The notes: generated by a model from the sequence alone, not told the origin. A stretch of DNA of 57,193 nucleotides from Chloroflexota bacterium (GCA_021787985.1 JAJYLG010000012.1:1-57193), one strand, 5' to 3'. Shown: positions 37,326 through 45,886, counted from the first letter of the stretch. A program made the numbers and translations.

Positions 37326-39338
37326 TCATGCCTGAACCAGGAAGTAGCCCATCATCTCCAGGTGCAGCGCCGAGCAGAACTCGGTGCAGTAGAAGGGGTA
37401 CGTCCCAGCCGTGTCGGCCTGGAAGGTGACCGTCAGAGTCTGGCCCGGATCCGTGACCACGCCGAGGTTGTAGCCGGGGAGGGCAAACCCATGGCTGGCG
37501 TTCCGGGCCGTCTCGATGTTCGTGATGTGCCAGACCACCGTGTCACCCTGGCGCACCGACACCACGTCAGGCGTGTAGTGGCTGCGCACCGCGGTCATGA
37601 ACACCTCGACCTTGCTGCCGTTGCGCACCACACGCTCCTTGCCCTTCGCCGTCGCGTTGGGGTCCTTGGACCACGTGACGGCGCTCCACCCGACCTCCGG
37701 GTAGACCAGCACGGGCTTGACGCGATCTGCCGGAATGATCTGCGCGTAATGCGGCTCGCCGTCGGGGGTGGGCACGTCGTAGAGCACCTGCATGCCTTCC
37801 GGACGCGAGATGTCCACGAGCTGCAGGTTAACCGTGTGGTGGGGCCCGGTCGGCGCGAACCGGTCGAGCGACCACTTGTTCAGCGAGACCAGGTAGGCGC
37901 CCAGCGGGTTGACCGTGTCGCCGCACACCGCCGCCACGTGGCCGACGTTGTACTGGATCGGCACCTTGCCCGCCAGCTTCCAGCCGTCCTGACGATAAGG
38001 CGCCCCCAGGCTCCAGCGAGCAACGGCGCTCTCCAGGAAGAGGCTGGTGTAGCCGAAGCCCTGGTTGTCGAACTGCGTGTGCAGCGGCCCCAGGCCGAGC
38101 TGCACCTGCGCCTCCATCGCGTCGTCGAAGCGGATGATCGGCAGCCCGTAGGAATCTTGGTCGAAGCTCCCCTTGGCGATGGCGTCCTGGATCTTCTTGA
38201 AGCTGTAGACGGTCACGTGCGGGTCGAGCTTGCCGGAGACCACGATGTAGTCGCCCTTGGGCGCCACGTCCACCCCGTGAGGGCTCTTCGGCTCCGGGAT
38301 CAGGTAGAGCAGCCCGTGCTTGACCGCCATGTCCATCCGGATCAGGCGCATGCCGTTGACGGTGTCCACCATGCCCTCGCTGACCACCTGCTCCGCCTTC
38401 TTCCAGTTGATGACGTGCAGGTAGTCCATGTCCCGCTGCGAGGCGCCCACCTCCATTGGCGGCTTGCCCTCCGCGTCGCCGCCGGTCGCCATCTCGGTGT
38501 TGAACGAGTTGATGAACGCCCATCCGTCGCTGGCCAGCTTGCCGGAGTCGGCGAGGTCCTGGAAGTAGGGCGGCAGCTCCATGGACCAGGATTGGGCCGG
38601 GTCGATGCGCCCTTTCTGGCGGTCGAACTTCCAGAAGGTCACCGCCCCGCGGTACTTGTCCTTGTACTCGTCCAGCGGGGCGTAGCTCCAGCCCAGCGGC
38701 GTGGAGTACTGGCAGGACTCGATCACGTACTCGGTGTTGGGCGTGACGAAGGTGCCGCCGTGGTCGTCGATGATCAGCGGATTCTTCACGATCTGCTTGG
38801 TCATGAAGTCGCGCAGGTCGATGACCGCGATCCGCCCGCCGGCCTTGTCGTTGATGAACAGGAACTGGCCGTCGTAGTCCCCTTTGGTCTCACTCAACGC
38901 CGGGTGGTGCGTGTCGCCCCAGGTCGTGAGCTTCCCGTTCACCTGGCCCCGCTTGAGGATCTCGAGCGACTCGTCGGAGTAGCCCCAACCCTGGTACGAG
39001 GAGTGGCTGAAGACCGGAATGACCTTCAGGATGCGCATCGAGGGAATGCCGTAGACCCACACCTGTCCGGAATGGCCACCCGAAGCGAACAGGTAGTGCG
39101 TGTCCAGCTTCCCTGACGGCGTGTACGTCTTGAGCGCCGCGACGATGTCGCCCGGGTTGAGGTTGCGCTGCTTCGCGATGGCCAGGGCGTCCTGCGGCAG
39201 CCCCGTAGCCGTCGGCTGCGCCGCGGGCCCGGCGGCGCCACCGCCCCCGAGCACGGTCTTGCCGATGACCCCGCCGACCACCAGCCCACCGCCACCCACC
39301 GCTGCGCTCTTGATGAGCTCGCGCCTGGTTACCGCCAT
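37326..39338 (-). CDS. nosZ: Nitrous oxide reductase
   Basis: A 670-residue NosZ reducing N2O to N2 in the periplasm. AAAGGAGG lies 8 bases before ATG 39338. Twin-arginine signal TRRELIKSAAVGGGGLVVGG. A seven-bladed propeller carries the CuZ histidines, visible in TWGDTHHPALS, IIDDHGGTFVT, YLHVINW, SPHGVDVAPKG, LGPLHTQFD, YNVGHVAAVCG and GEPHYAQII. The C-terminal cupredoxin domain holds CuA: NASHGFALPGYNLG and FYCTEFCSALHLEMMGYF (CxxxC, His, Met). All ligands I can locate are present, so it looks active. Accessory genes follow in the same operon. Confidence 0.95.
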   Translation of the reverse strand: MAVTRRELIKSAAVGGGGLVVGGVIGKTVLGGGGAAGPAAQPTATGLPQDALAIAKQRNLNPGDIVAALKTYTPSGKLDTHYLFASGGHSGQVWVYGIPSMRILKVIPVFSHSSYQGWGYSDESLEILKRGQVNGKLTTWGDTHHPALSETKGDYDGQFLFINDKAGGRIAVIDLRDFMTKQIVKNPLIIDDHGGTFVTPNTEYVIESCQYSTPLGWSYAPLDEYKDKYRGAVTFWKFDRQKGRIDPAQSWSMELPPYFQDLADSGKLASDGWAFINSFNTEMATGGDAEGKPPMEVGASQRDMDYLHVINWKKAEQVVSEGMVDTVNGMRLIRMDMAVKHGLLYLIPEPKSPHGVDVAPKGDYIVVSGKLDPHVTVYSFKKIQDAIAKGSFDQDSYGLPIIRFDDAMEAQVQLGLGPLHTQFDNQGFGYTSLFLESAVARWSLGAPYRQDGWKLAGKVPIQYNVGHVAAVCGDTVNPLGAYLVSLNKWSLDRFAPTGPHHTVNLQLVDISRPEGMQVLYDVPTPDGEPHYAQIIPADRVKPVLVYPEVGWSAVTWSKDPNATAKGKERVVRNGSKVEVFMTAVRSHYTPDVVSVRQGDTVVWHITNIETARNASHGFALPGYNLGVVTDPGQTLTVTFQADTAGTYPFYCTEFCSALHLEMMGYFLVQA

Positions 39339-39480
39339 GAGCGGTTGCCTCCTTTCCGATTCCCCGACTTCTTGCCCCTCCACAGGTCACCGGCGCCGTC
39401 TTCGCCCTGCCCCCGGCGTCGCCAGCCCGTGCGACCACACCCTTCGCGAACCACCCGCGATGTCGTGACCGCCGACACCG

Positions 39481-39954
39481 CTAGCGGACGTGAACCGTAC
39501 CAGCCATGTCCGGCTGATGCAGGTCGCATACGAACCGAAATGTCCCGGTCTTCACGAACTTGACCTGGAACTTGCTCTCGCTCCCGGGATTGATCAGGTC
39601 GCTCACGGCGTCCTGGCCACCGGTGGCCTCGCCGGGAACGTGCATGTTGTGAATGGAGGTCCCTTCGTTCTTCAGCAGGAAGGTGACCGTGGTATTGACG
39701 GCAACCGTGACGTCTTTCTGTACGTAGTAGTTGTCTTTCATGTCGATTGTCAGTTCCTTGCCAGTAGGACCCGCGGTGCCGCCGCTCGTCGGCGCCGCGG
39801 CCGTGGCCGTGCCGGTGCCCTGCGGCTGGGAGATGACGCGGCCGCTCTCGCCGCAGGCGGCGGAGATCAGCAGCGCCGCGAGCGCCAGCGCCGTGGCCAG
39901 TGCCAGGGCCCCGCGCCTGCTCCCCAGTTTCAACGTGCTTGCCATCGTCCTCAT
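39481..39954 (-). CDS. Blue-copper cupredoxin lipoprotein
   Basis: A 157-residue protein from ATG 39954 (AGGAG upstream). Lipobox LLISAACG; Ser/Thr/Gly linker; cupredoxin fold from residue about 67 (KELTIDMKDNYYVQKDVTVA). Type-1 copper ligands: His in GTSIHNMHVPG, then Cys, His and Met in FVCDLHQPDMAGTV. A membrane-tethered one-electron carrier, a plausible electron donor to NosZ in this cluster, which lacks c-type cytochromes. It lies 142 bp upstream of nosZ on the same strand. Confidence 0.85.
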   Translation of the reverse strand: MRTMASTLKLGSRRGALALATALALAALLISAACGESGRVISQPQGTGTATAAAPTSGGTAGPTGKELTIDMKDNYYVQKDVTVAVNTTVTFLLKNEGTSIHNMHVPGEATGGQDAVSDLINPGSESKFQVKFVKTGTFRFVCDLHQPDMAGTVHVR

Positions 39955-39974
39955 TCGCTCCTACTTGCCTGTGT

Positions 39975-40394
39975 CTATCGCCGGCTTCCCGGCGTCATCC
40001 CGCCGCCGGCTGGCTCGACGACGAGCTGTCCCTGCATCCGCTGGTGGTTCGGACCGCACACCACGCTGCACAGGAACGGGAACGTGCCGACCTTGTCCGC
40101 CACGAACTCGACGATGGTGTATTCGCCCGGATAGACATCGTTCGTGGCGATGCCGTACCCGCCCAGCACGAAGCCGTGTACGGCGTCGTGGCTGGTCACC
40201 AACAGCCGCACCTTCTCGCCCTGCCGCACCCGGATCTCGTTCGGCCTCCAGATGCTGTTAGGACCGGCGACCAGCACGACCTCACGAGCGCCCTGGTGGC
40301 TGTGCAGCCAGCCGTTGTAGGCGAATGCCGCCGCCGGTGTTCCGACGACCGTGGCCAGCACCAGGACCGCCGCCAGGGACTGCGACCAGCGCAC
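39975..40394 (-). CDS. Small CuA-type cupredoxin (cytochrome oxidase subunit II-like), copy 1
   Basis: A 139-residue protein: N-terminal signal/anchor (SLAAVLVLATVVGTPAAAFA), then a CuA domain with His in SHDAVHGFVLGGYGIAT and the binuclear motif FLCSVVCGPNHQRMQGQL (Cys-x3-Cys-x3-His-x2-Met). The usual two-helix hairpin of subunit II and any oxidase subunit I are absent, so it is a stand-alone CuA protein. Candidate electron carrier or copper donor to the NosZ CuA site, which uses the same ligand arrangement. It ends 20 bp before the cupredoxin gene. Confidence 0.85.
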   Translation of the reverse strand: MRWSQSLAAVLVLATVVGTPAAAFAYNGWLHSHQGAREVVLVAGPNSIWRPNEIRVRQGEKVRLLVTSHDAVHGFVLGGYGIATNDVYPGEYTIVEFVADKVGTFPFLCSVVCGPNHQRMQGQLVVEPAGGGMTPGSRR

Positions 40395-40397
40395 GGC

Positions 40398-40775
40398 TTA
40401 CCCTCCCTTCGCGCGACCGCGCCTCGTGTCGGGATACTCGAGACCCATGGGGAGCTTGAGGTCGTGGTCCTCCACGACTCCCGGATGCGGCACGCGCCCG
40501 TACCGTTGGGCCAGCTCGCGGACGTTGCCGACAAAGGTGGCGCCGCAGCTCAGGAAGGCAGAGCGCACCTCTTCGTGCAGCCGTCGCGGCACCAGCGTGC
40601 TTGCCAGATGGACCCGCGAATCCCCGCGCGAGGCGTCTCCGGCTTCGCCAATCAACACCCCGATCAGGTCCGGCCCGATCTTGCGCTCCTGAAGCGCCGC
40701 GACAGCGCACCAGAGGGACCGCTCATCGGGAAACGACGCCGTCAGGAACGGCGCTTCCGCATCTGCCACAGCCAT
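40398..40775 (-). CDS. Hypothetical protein of the nos operon
   Basis: A 125-residue soluble protein. ATG 40775 is chosen because AAGGAGGT lies about 10 bases upstream; GTG 40787 would sit on top of that site. Sequence: SFPDERSLWCAVAALQERKI, IGVLIGEAGDASRGD, SAFLSCGATFVGNVRELAQR. An alternating beta-alpha pattern with two Cys and no signal peptide. It recalls small stress or flavin-sensor-like proteins that regulate membrane complexes, but I do not recognise a family. Only 3 bp separate its stop from the CuA gene start downstream. Confidence 0.65.
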   Translation of the reverse strand: MAVADAEAPFLTASFPDERSLWCAVAALQERKIGPDLIGVLIGEAGDASRGDSRVHLASTLVPRRLHEEVRSAFLSCGATFVGNVRELAQRYGRVPHPGVVEDHDLKLPMGLEYPDTRRGRAKGG

Positions 40776-40805
40776 CGCCCACTTCACCTCCTTCCACGGT
40801 GACCC

Positions 40806-42227
40806 TCACCCCAGGTAGAGCCACAGCAGCAGCACCGTCGCCGCCGTCAGGACCGCGGCGACCGGAGCCAACGCCCGCAGGCGGTGCGACCGGCCCCCAA
40901 GGCACTCCTCAGCGATGCGGTCCCCCAGCACGATCGAGAGAGCCAGACCGACCAGGAGCGTCGGGGCCTGCAGGTATGGGAGCACCTGGGGGACGTACGG
41001 CGTCCACCCGTGAGTGCCGGTGTGGAACAGGTTCCACGCCCAGCCGAACGGGTCCGACAGCACCGGGATCGCGTACGAGACGTTGATGAAAAGAAACCCG
41101 AGGCTGAACGCGATCCAGGCGGCCAGCCCGAGCGGAACAGCCGTGTAGGCGAACGCCACGAACAAACGCCGCAGCGGGATATGCGTGACGCCGGCCATCA
41201 GCCTTCCCAGCCAGCTCGCCGCCAGGAAGAAGCCCGGGACCACGACCAGCATCGAGCCGACCAGCATGGCGACGTAGCCGAGGAAGTGGACCGGAGAACC
41301 GCTGCCGAGATCCGCCCAGCTCTTCATCCAGCCCCACGGGCCCATCATCACCACGGAGTAGATAATGGCGGCCGCCAGCATGATGAACGCCTTGTAGGCC
41401 TCGTCCAGTCGCCGCTCGGGGACGAGCAGGTCGGCGCCGACCGGCCGCAGGTTGAGCGCGATGTTGTCCAGCGGGCACGTCTTGATGCATTCGCCGCACA
41501 GCCCGCAGTACGAGTTCCGATCCAGACTGCCGGGGTACTCCATCCAGGGGCAGCCATAGCCCTGGGCCGAGCCCTTCATGCACTCCTTCCCCTGGGCTCC
41601 GCAGTGCTTCAGGCAGACATTTCGGTCAACGACCCGCAACTCGAGCGGCGCCACCGTGGAGTACAGACCGATGAAGCCGCTGACCGGACACACATACCGG
41701 CAAAACGCGCGCCGACGGTACAGCAGGAAGAGCCCGAGGGCCACCACCATGAATCCCAGCAGCAGCACACCCGTCACCTTTGGCCGGGTCAGGATGATGG
41801 CGCTGAAGCTCGCCACCGCCGCAAAGGAGAAGTTCTGGAGCCAGATGTTGCGCAGCGGCTTCGGCCACTCCTTCCCCAGCGAGAGCGGCCGCGCTCGGCT
41901 GCGCGGCACCAGGGCTCCGCGACGCTGCACCCACTCGCCGATCGCCGGGATCGGGCACATCGTGCACCACAGCCGTCCGGCCAGCGGGATGAGCAGCACG
42001 ATCAGCAGCGCCCACCAGACGATCCACACGAAGATGATCGAGAAGTTCCGGTTCCCCACGGGCGTCCCGAACAACCCCGTAAGGATCACGAGAACGAACA
42101 CGAAGAGGTTCGCGAGGATGAGCAAGAACGGAAACCAGCGCGAGCGCAGAACCCGCTTGGCCGGTCCATACCGCAGCAGGTTGACACGGCTCTCCTGCCG
42201 GGGCTCGACCTCAGCTATCTGTATCAC
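40806..42227 (-). CDS. NapH/NosR-type polyferredoxin membrane protein
   Basis: A 473-residue protein from GTG 42227. Several helices (FPFLLILANLFVFVLVILTG, IIFVWIVWWALLIVLLIPLA). Membrane-adjacent Cys motifs are CTMCPIPAIGEW and CRYVCPVSGFIGLYS, followed by CLKHCGAQGKEC and a ferredoxin site YCGLCGECIKTCPLDNIALN. C-terminal helices follow. This is the 4Fe-4S half shared by NosR, NapH and CcoG, lacking the N-terminal FMN domain of true NosR. In non-proteobacterial nos operons such proteins (often called NosH) are thought to move quinol electrons toward NosZ or its maturation. It overlaps the upstream CuA gene by 17 bp. Confidence 0.85.
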   Translation of the reverse strand: MIQIAEVEPRQESRVNLLRYGPAKRVLRSRWFPFLLILANLFVFVLVILTGLFGTPVGNRNFSIIFVWIVWWALLIVLLIPLAGRLWCTMCPIPAIGEWVQRRGALVPRSRARPLSLGKEWPKPLRNIWLQNFSFAAVASFSAIILTRPKVTGVLLLGFMVVALGLFLLYRRRAFCRYVCPVSGFIGLYSTVAPLELRVVDRNVCLKHCGAQGKECMKGSAQGYGCPWMEYPGSLDRNSYCGLCGECIKTCPLDNIALNLRPVGADLLVPERRLDEAYKAFIMLAAAIIYSVVMMGPWGWMKSWADLGSGSPVHFLGYVAMLVGSMLVVVPGFFLAASWLGRLMAGVTHIPLRRLFVAFAYTAVPLGLAAWIAFSLGFLFINVSYAIPVLSDPFGWAWNLFHTGTHGWTPYVPQVLPYLQAPTLLVGLALSIVLGDRIAEECLGGRSHRLRALAPVAAVLTAATVLLLWLYLG

Positions 42228-42735
42228 TGGCCCGTCCCCTTCTTCCGACGTACACCACCGTCCCAACAGCGACCATCAGCGCCGCGGCTGCCGTGGCGAG
42301 AAACACCGTGTTCGTGTATCGAGTGCCGGACTGGACGTCGAGCTGGCCGACCATGAAGGGATGCAGCGGGCCGCACGTCTCCGAGCAGCGAAAGCGGAAC
42401 ATCCCGGGCTTGTCGGCCACGAACTCCGCGGTGCTCTCGCCCCCGACCGTCGCGTATGTCTGGATGCCGTATCCCTCCAGGTAGAAGCCGTGCGTCACGT
42501 CCAACGGCTGCAGGTGGATGACGACGCGATCTCCCTGATGGACCAGCAGGCGCTCCGGCGAGTACGAGAACCGCCGCGCTGAAACCGTGAATTCGCGTGT
42601 CACCGCGCTTCCGCCGCGTCGGGGAAAGTACGAGCCCAAGGCAACCGCGAGAACCGCGATCACCATGACGCCCGCGAGCGCCAGTGCTCCCTTTCGCCTG
42701 GCGAACGAGACTGCCCCCAGCCGCATCTGTCGCAT
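42211..42735 (-). CDS. Small CuA-type cupredoxin (cytochrome oxidase subunit II-like), copy 2, with two membrane helices
   Basis: A 174-residue protein from ATG 42735. N-terminal helix LALAGVMVIAVLAVALGSYF; CuA domain with QPLDVTHGFYLEGYGIQTYA and FRCSETCGPLHPFMVGQL (Cys-x3-Cys-x3-His-x2-Met); a C-terminal second helix FLATAAAALMVAVGTVVYVG. The two helices flank the copper domain, unlike copy 1. First gene of the nos operon as seen here. Likely carries electrons or copper toward NosZ; no oxidase subunit I is nearby. Confidence 0.85.
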   Translation of the reverse strand: MRQMRLGAVSFARRKGALALAGVMVIAVLAVALGSYFPRRGGSAVTREFTVSARRFSYSPERLLVHQGDRVVIHLQPLDVTHGFYLEGYGIQTYATVGGESTAEFVADKPGMFRFRCSETCGPLHPFMVGQLDVQSGTRYTNTVFLATAAAALMVAVGTVVYVGRRGRASDTDS

Positions 42736-42852
42736 CGCCTTCCTTCCGTTACGTCCCACGGGGTGGCATCCACCCTCGTGCCGTTCCAACCCGCGTCCTG
42801 CCCGGGCCTCCCGCCCGTTGCGCGGCACCACCGCCGGACCGGGAGCCGCCAG

Positions 42853-43374
42853 TCATGACACGCGGGCCGCGACGGGGAACCTGATGACCGTGGAGCACTG
42901 CGTACCGCCCCACTTCTGTTCGCCCGTGAGCTCCTCCTCCGGTGAAACGCCCATGGCTGCGTACCATCCCGACCGACGGTGGTACGAGCCGCAGGCGGTC
43001 ACACCGCGCCAACCGCTGCGCTCGATCCGCTCGTAGACCGGGCAGCGCTGGACGGCCACGACCAGGGCGCTCTCCGTGCGGCGCAGCACGGCCCCGCCCT
43101 CGCCGTCGCGCAGCCCACGCAGCTCGAACGCCGTCTCCAGGAGGTCGAGCGCGTCCGCCGTCGAGACCGGCGGCTGGAAGGCCAGCAGCCCAGCGAGCAT
43201 GCGCATCTCCTCGCAACCCCTTCGCCGTTCGCCGAGTAGGTAGTCGCGGTTGGCAATCGCCCAGCCGTCTCGTCGAGCGCGCGCCACTACCCACGCCAGG
43301 TCCTCCGAGGCGGAGAAGCTGCGCCTGGCGGCGGCTACCTGATCGGTCGTCAAACGGCTGAGGAGGCTGGTCAT
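42853..43374 (-). CDS. Cys-containing hypothetical protein (possible sensor or ligand-binding protein)
   Basis: A 173-residue soluble protein. Features: LLSRLTTDQVAAARRSFSAS, RRRGCEEMRMLAGLLAFQPP, LVVAVQRCPVYERIERSGWR, VTACGSYHRR, KWGGTQCSTVIRFPV. Four spaced Cys residues and a C-terminal beta-rich half recall V4R or thiazoline-carboxylate-hydrolase-like folds that bind small ligands or metals, but the match is not firm. It is located between the nos operon and the divergently transcribed NarL/NarX pair, so a role in sensing or in the nos pathway is possible. Confidence 0.6.
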   Translation of the reverse strand: MTSLLSRLTTDQVAAARRSFSASEDLAWVVARARRDGWAIANRDYLLGERRRGCEEMRMLAGLLAFQPPVSTADALDLLETAFELRGLRDGEGGAVLRRTESALVVAVQRCPVYERIERSGWRGVTACGSYHRRSGWYAAMGVSPEEELTGEQKWGGTQCSTVIRFPVAARVS

Positions 43375-43539
43375 TGCCGTTGTCCCCGTTCACACCGCCG
43401 CGCCTGGCGCGCGGTCGCGGCCGACGTGGGTGCGTTGTTGCCGCCGGCCGGCCGTCCACCATCTGGCGGCTCCTGCCACGCCCAGTGTTGGGCGCCCAGT
43501 CTGCGGCGTCACGACCGAAAACCTCGGTTGGAGGGGCCG

Positions 43540-43567
43540 GAAAACCCGCGCGTGAAAATCCGCGCGC
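43540..43567. promoter_or_regulatory. Tandem 14-bp direct repeat upstream of the response regulator
   Basis: GAAAACCCGCGCGT is immediately followed by GAAAATCCGCGCGC (12 of 14 identical), ending about 67 bases before the regulator's ATG. Another partial copy, CGAAAACCTCGG, starts at 43516. An inverted repeat CGCCCA-GTGT-TGGGCG lies at 43479-43494. All are in the 260-bp divergent spacer, so they are candidate regulator-binding sites. Confidence 0.35.
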
Positions 43568-43634
43568 CCGCATCGTGCTTCTTGGTACGGAAGCCTTGCC
43601 GGCAGGGTGTTAGATTGAGGGGGGTTCGCTCAGT

Positions 43635-44327
43635 ATGGATGTCATCCGTCTCGTCATCGTCGACGACCACACGCTCTTGCGCGAGGGAACTCGGCGGGCG
43701 TTGGAAGAGCACCCCGACCTGCGCGTCGTCGCCGAGGCCGGCGACGGACGAACCGCCGTGGAGCTCGTGCGGGAGCTCCACCCCGATGTGGTGGTGCTGG
43801 ACATCCGCTTGCCCGAGCTGAGCGGCATCGAGGCGGCACGCGAGATGCTGAGCGCGGTCCCGACGGCCAAGGTCCTCATGCTGACCGCCTACGACGACGA
43901 CCAGTACGTCAGCGCGTCGCTGCAGGCCGGAGCCACCGGCTTCCTGCTCAAGACAGTGTCGAGCGAGGAGTTGGCCGAGGCCGTCCGTGCAGTCGCCAAA
44001 GGCGATGTGGTCCTCCATCCGGCCATCGCGCGCAAAGTGGCGAGCATGTGGGCACAGGCGCCGGCGGGGGCCAGGGAACGGACGCACCGGCTGCTCACCC
44101 AGCGCGAGGTGGAGGTTCTGTGCCTGATCGCGCGCGGTTGTCGTAACAAGGAGGTGGCTCGCGAGCTGGGCGTGAGCGTCCGGACGATCGAGGGGCACCT
44201 GAAGGACATCTTCATCAAGCTGGGGGTCTCCTCGCGCGTCGAGGCCGTGATGTACGCCACGGCGCACGGCCTCGTGTCGGTCGAGCCGCCGTTGGACCAT
44301 GGGGTGCGGTTCGGGGGGCCAGCGTGA
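43635..44327 (+). CDS. NarL/LuxR-family response regulator
   Basis: A 230-residue regulator. Receiver domain residues 1-120 with acidic pocket VIVDDHTLL, phosphoacceptor Asp56 in VVVLDIRLPE, Thr in LMLTAYDDD and Lys in GFLLKTVS. LuxR HTH at about residues 150-210: LTQREVEVLCLIARGCRNKE, SVRTIEGHLKDIFIKLGV. Partner of the kinase gene that overlaps its stop by 4 bp (GTGA). Divergent from the nos side, so a nitrogen-oxide or redox-responsive regulator of the nos operon is a reasonable inference. Confidence 0.92.
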   Translation: MDVIRLVIVDDHTLLREGTRRALEEHPDLRVVAEAGDGRTAVELVRELHPDVVVLDIRLPELSGIEAAREMLSAVPTAKVLMLTAYDDDQYVSASLQAGATGFLLKTVSSEELAEAVRAVAKGDVVLHPAIARKVASMWAQAPAGARERTHRLLTQREVEVLCLIARGCRNKEVARELGVSVRTIEGHLKDIFIKLGVSSRVEAVMYATAHGLVSVEPPLDHGVRFGGPA

Positions 44328-45841
44328 ACGGCGTCCGGCTGCGCTGGGCGACCCTCGTCGTCGCTGCCAGGCGCGGCGTCGCTCGCGGCCAATGGCTTGT
44401 TCGCGCACGGCTGCGGCCGATGTGGCCCGAGCTGCGTGACCGGCGCTTCTGGTTCATCCAGCTCCTCATTCTGCTCATCGTGCTGGCCGACTGGTCCGTC
44501 GACCTGCTTCCCGGCGGGTTCGTCGAGCTGTCGCTGGTGGTCGTCGTGCTGTTCTTCATCCCGGCGGTGTACGCCGCGCTGAACTTCGGCTCGCCGAAGG
44601 CCATCGCCACGATCCTCTGGTACACGGCCCTGGAAGTGCTGGTCATCACCGTCCGCCACGGCCTGGGGGCTGTCGCGCTGACCGAGCTGCTCCTGCTGGC
44701 CGCCGTCGGCGGCGTGGGGCTCTTCGTCAGCAGGAGGATGCAGCGGGAAGCAACCGCGCGACGGCGTGCCGCGGCCGCCGAAGAACGGCTCCGGCACTCG
44801 GAAGCAATGTATCGCCGCTTGTTCGAGGTCAGCCCGGTGCCCCTGCTCGTCGTGAACGAGCAGGGGCTGATACGCGAGGCGAATCCGGCGGCCGGCGCGT
44901 TCTGGTGCAGGTCACCCGCGACGCTCATGGCTACCCCGCTCGCGGAGCTTTTCGGGCCGGCGCGCGCGGCCGAGCTCCTCGCCCCTACCGGTGACGGTAC
45001 CCGGCGCACCCGGGTGCTCGAGATGGAGAACGCGAAGGGGTCGCGGACGTGGATCGAGCCGTCGGTCACCCGCATCATTCCGGACGCGGAGGCCGCACTC
45101 TTTCACGTGCTGCTCCGCGACGTCACGGAGGAACGGCGGCGCCAGCTCGGACTGAGCGTCTACGCGACCAGCGTGCTGCAGGCGCAGGAGCAGGAGCGGA
45201 AGCGCATCGCGCATGAGCTGCACGACGACATCACGCAGTCTCTGATCCTGCTCTGCCGACAGATAAACGACGCGGGGCGCGAATGCCCGCTCTTTCCCTG
45301 CCCCACGACCACCGTCCGTCTGTGCGACGCGCGGCTGTTCGCGGAGGGTCTCGTTGACCGCCTGCGACGGCTGATCCGTGCGCTCCGCCCCCCGATCCTG
45401 GACGATCTTGGGCTCGCCCCATCCCTCGGTGAGCTGGTAGCTGAGCTACGACGTCGGTCGGGCATGCCCGGCGGACTCACCATCGCCGGAGAAGTTCGAC
45501 GGCTCCCCGAAGAGATCGAGCTGGCGCTCTACCGGATCGCCCAGGAGGCGACGACCAACGTTCAGCTTCACGCGCACGCCTCGCATGTCTCCGTCCGCCT
45601 CCAGTTCTTGGAGGATGAAGTGCGGCTGGAGGTCACGGACAACGGCATCGGCTTCAACCTGGAGGACAAAGACCTCGACGCCGGCGAAGCCGTCGGGCTG
45701 CTGGGGATGCGGGAGCGGGCCGAGCTGGTCGGCGGGACGCTCACCATCCGGACGAGTCCCGGCCAGGGGACAGAGATCACCGTCGGCGTACCCTGCGGAG
45801 TCGAGCGGCCACGGCAGCCACGACGAACCGCGCCGGCGTGA
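44324..45841 (+). CDS. HisKA_3-type sensor histidine kinase with PAS domain (NarX/DegS-like)
   Basis: A 505-residue kinase starting at GTG 44324. Three or four N-terminal helices (FWFIQLLILLIVLADWSVDL, VVVLFFIPAVYAALNFG, TELLLLAAVGGVGLFVS) form a membrane-embedded input domain with almost no periplasmic loop. PAS domain residues about 160-275 (MYRRLFEVSPVPLLVVNEQG). HisKA_3 with His297 in RIAHELHDDITQSLI. HATPase at the end with EATTNVQLHAHAS, VTDNGIGFN and GLLGMRERAELVGGTL. Phosphorylates the adjacent regulator. The signal could be sensed in the membrane or by PAS; no heme-binding CxxCH is seen. Confidence 0.9.
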   Translation: MNGVRLRWATLVVAARRGVARGQWLVRARLRPMWPELRDRRFWFIQLLILLIVLADWSVDLLPGGFVELSLVVVVLFFIPAVYAALNFGSPKAIATILWYTALEVLVITVRHGLGAVALTELLLLAAVGGVGLFVSRRMQREATARRRAAAAEERLRHSEAMYRRLFEVSPVPLLVVNEQGLIREANPAAGAFWCRSPATLMATPLAELFGPARAAELLAPTGDGTRRTRVLEMENAKGSRTWIEPSVTRIIPDAEAALFHVLLRDVTEERRRQLGLSVYATSVLQAQEQERKRIAHELHDDITQSLILLCRQINDAGRECPLFPCPTTTVRLCDARLFAEGLVDRLRRLIRALRPPILDDLGLAPSLGELVAELRRRSGMPGGLTIAGEVRRLPEEIELALYRIAQEATTNVQLHAHASHVSVRLQFLEDEVRLEVTDNGIGFNLEDKDLDAGEAVGLLGMRERAELVGGTLTIRTSPGQGTEITVGVPCGVERPRQPRRTAPA

Positions 45842-45886
45842 ACGCTCCCGGGTCCTACCCTTCTTCCGCACCGTGACAGACCGCGC

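Noticed and set aside
36549-39116. 855-codon plus-strand open frame antisense to nosZ and its neighbours
   Set aside because: High-GC mirror of real minus-strand genes. Composition is His/Arg/Val/Asp-rich with no domain, and nosZ on the other strand is unambiguous.
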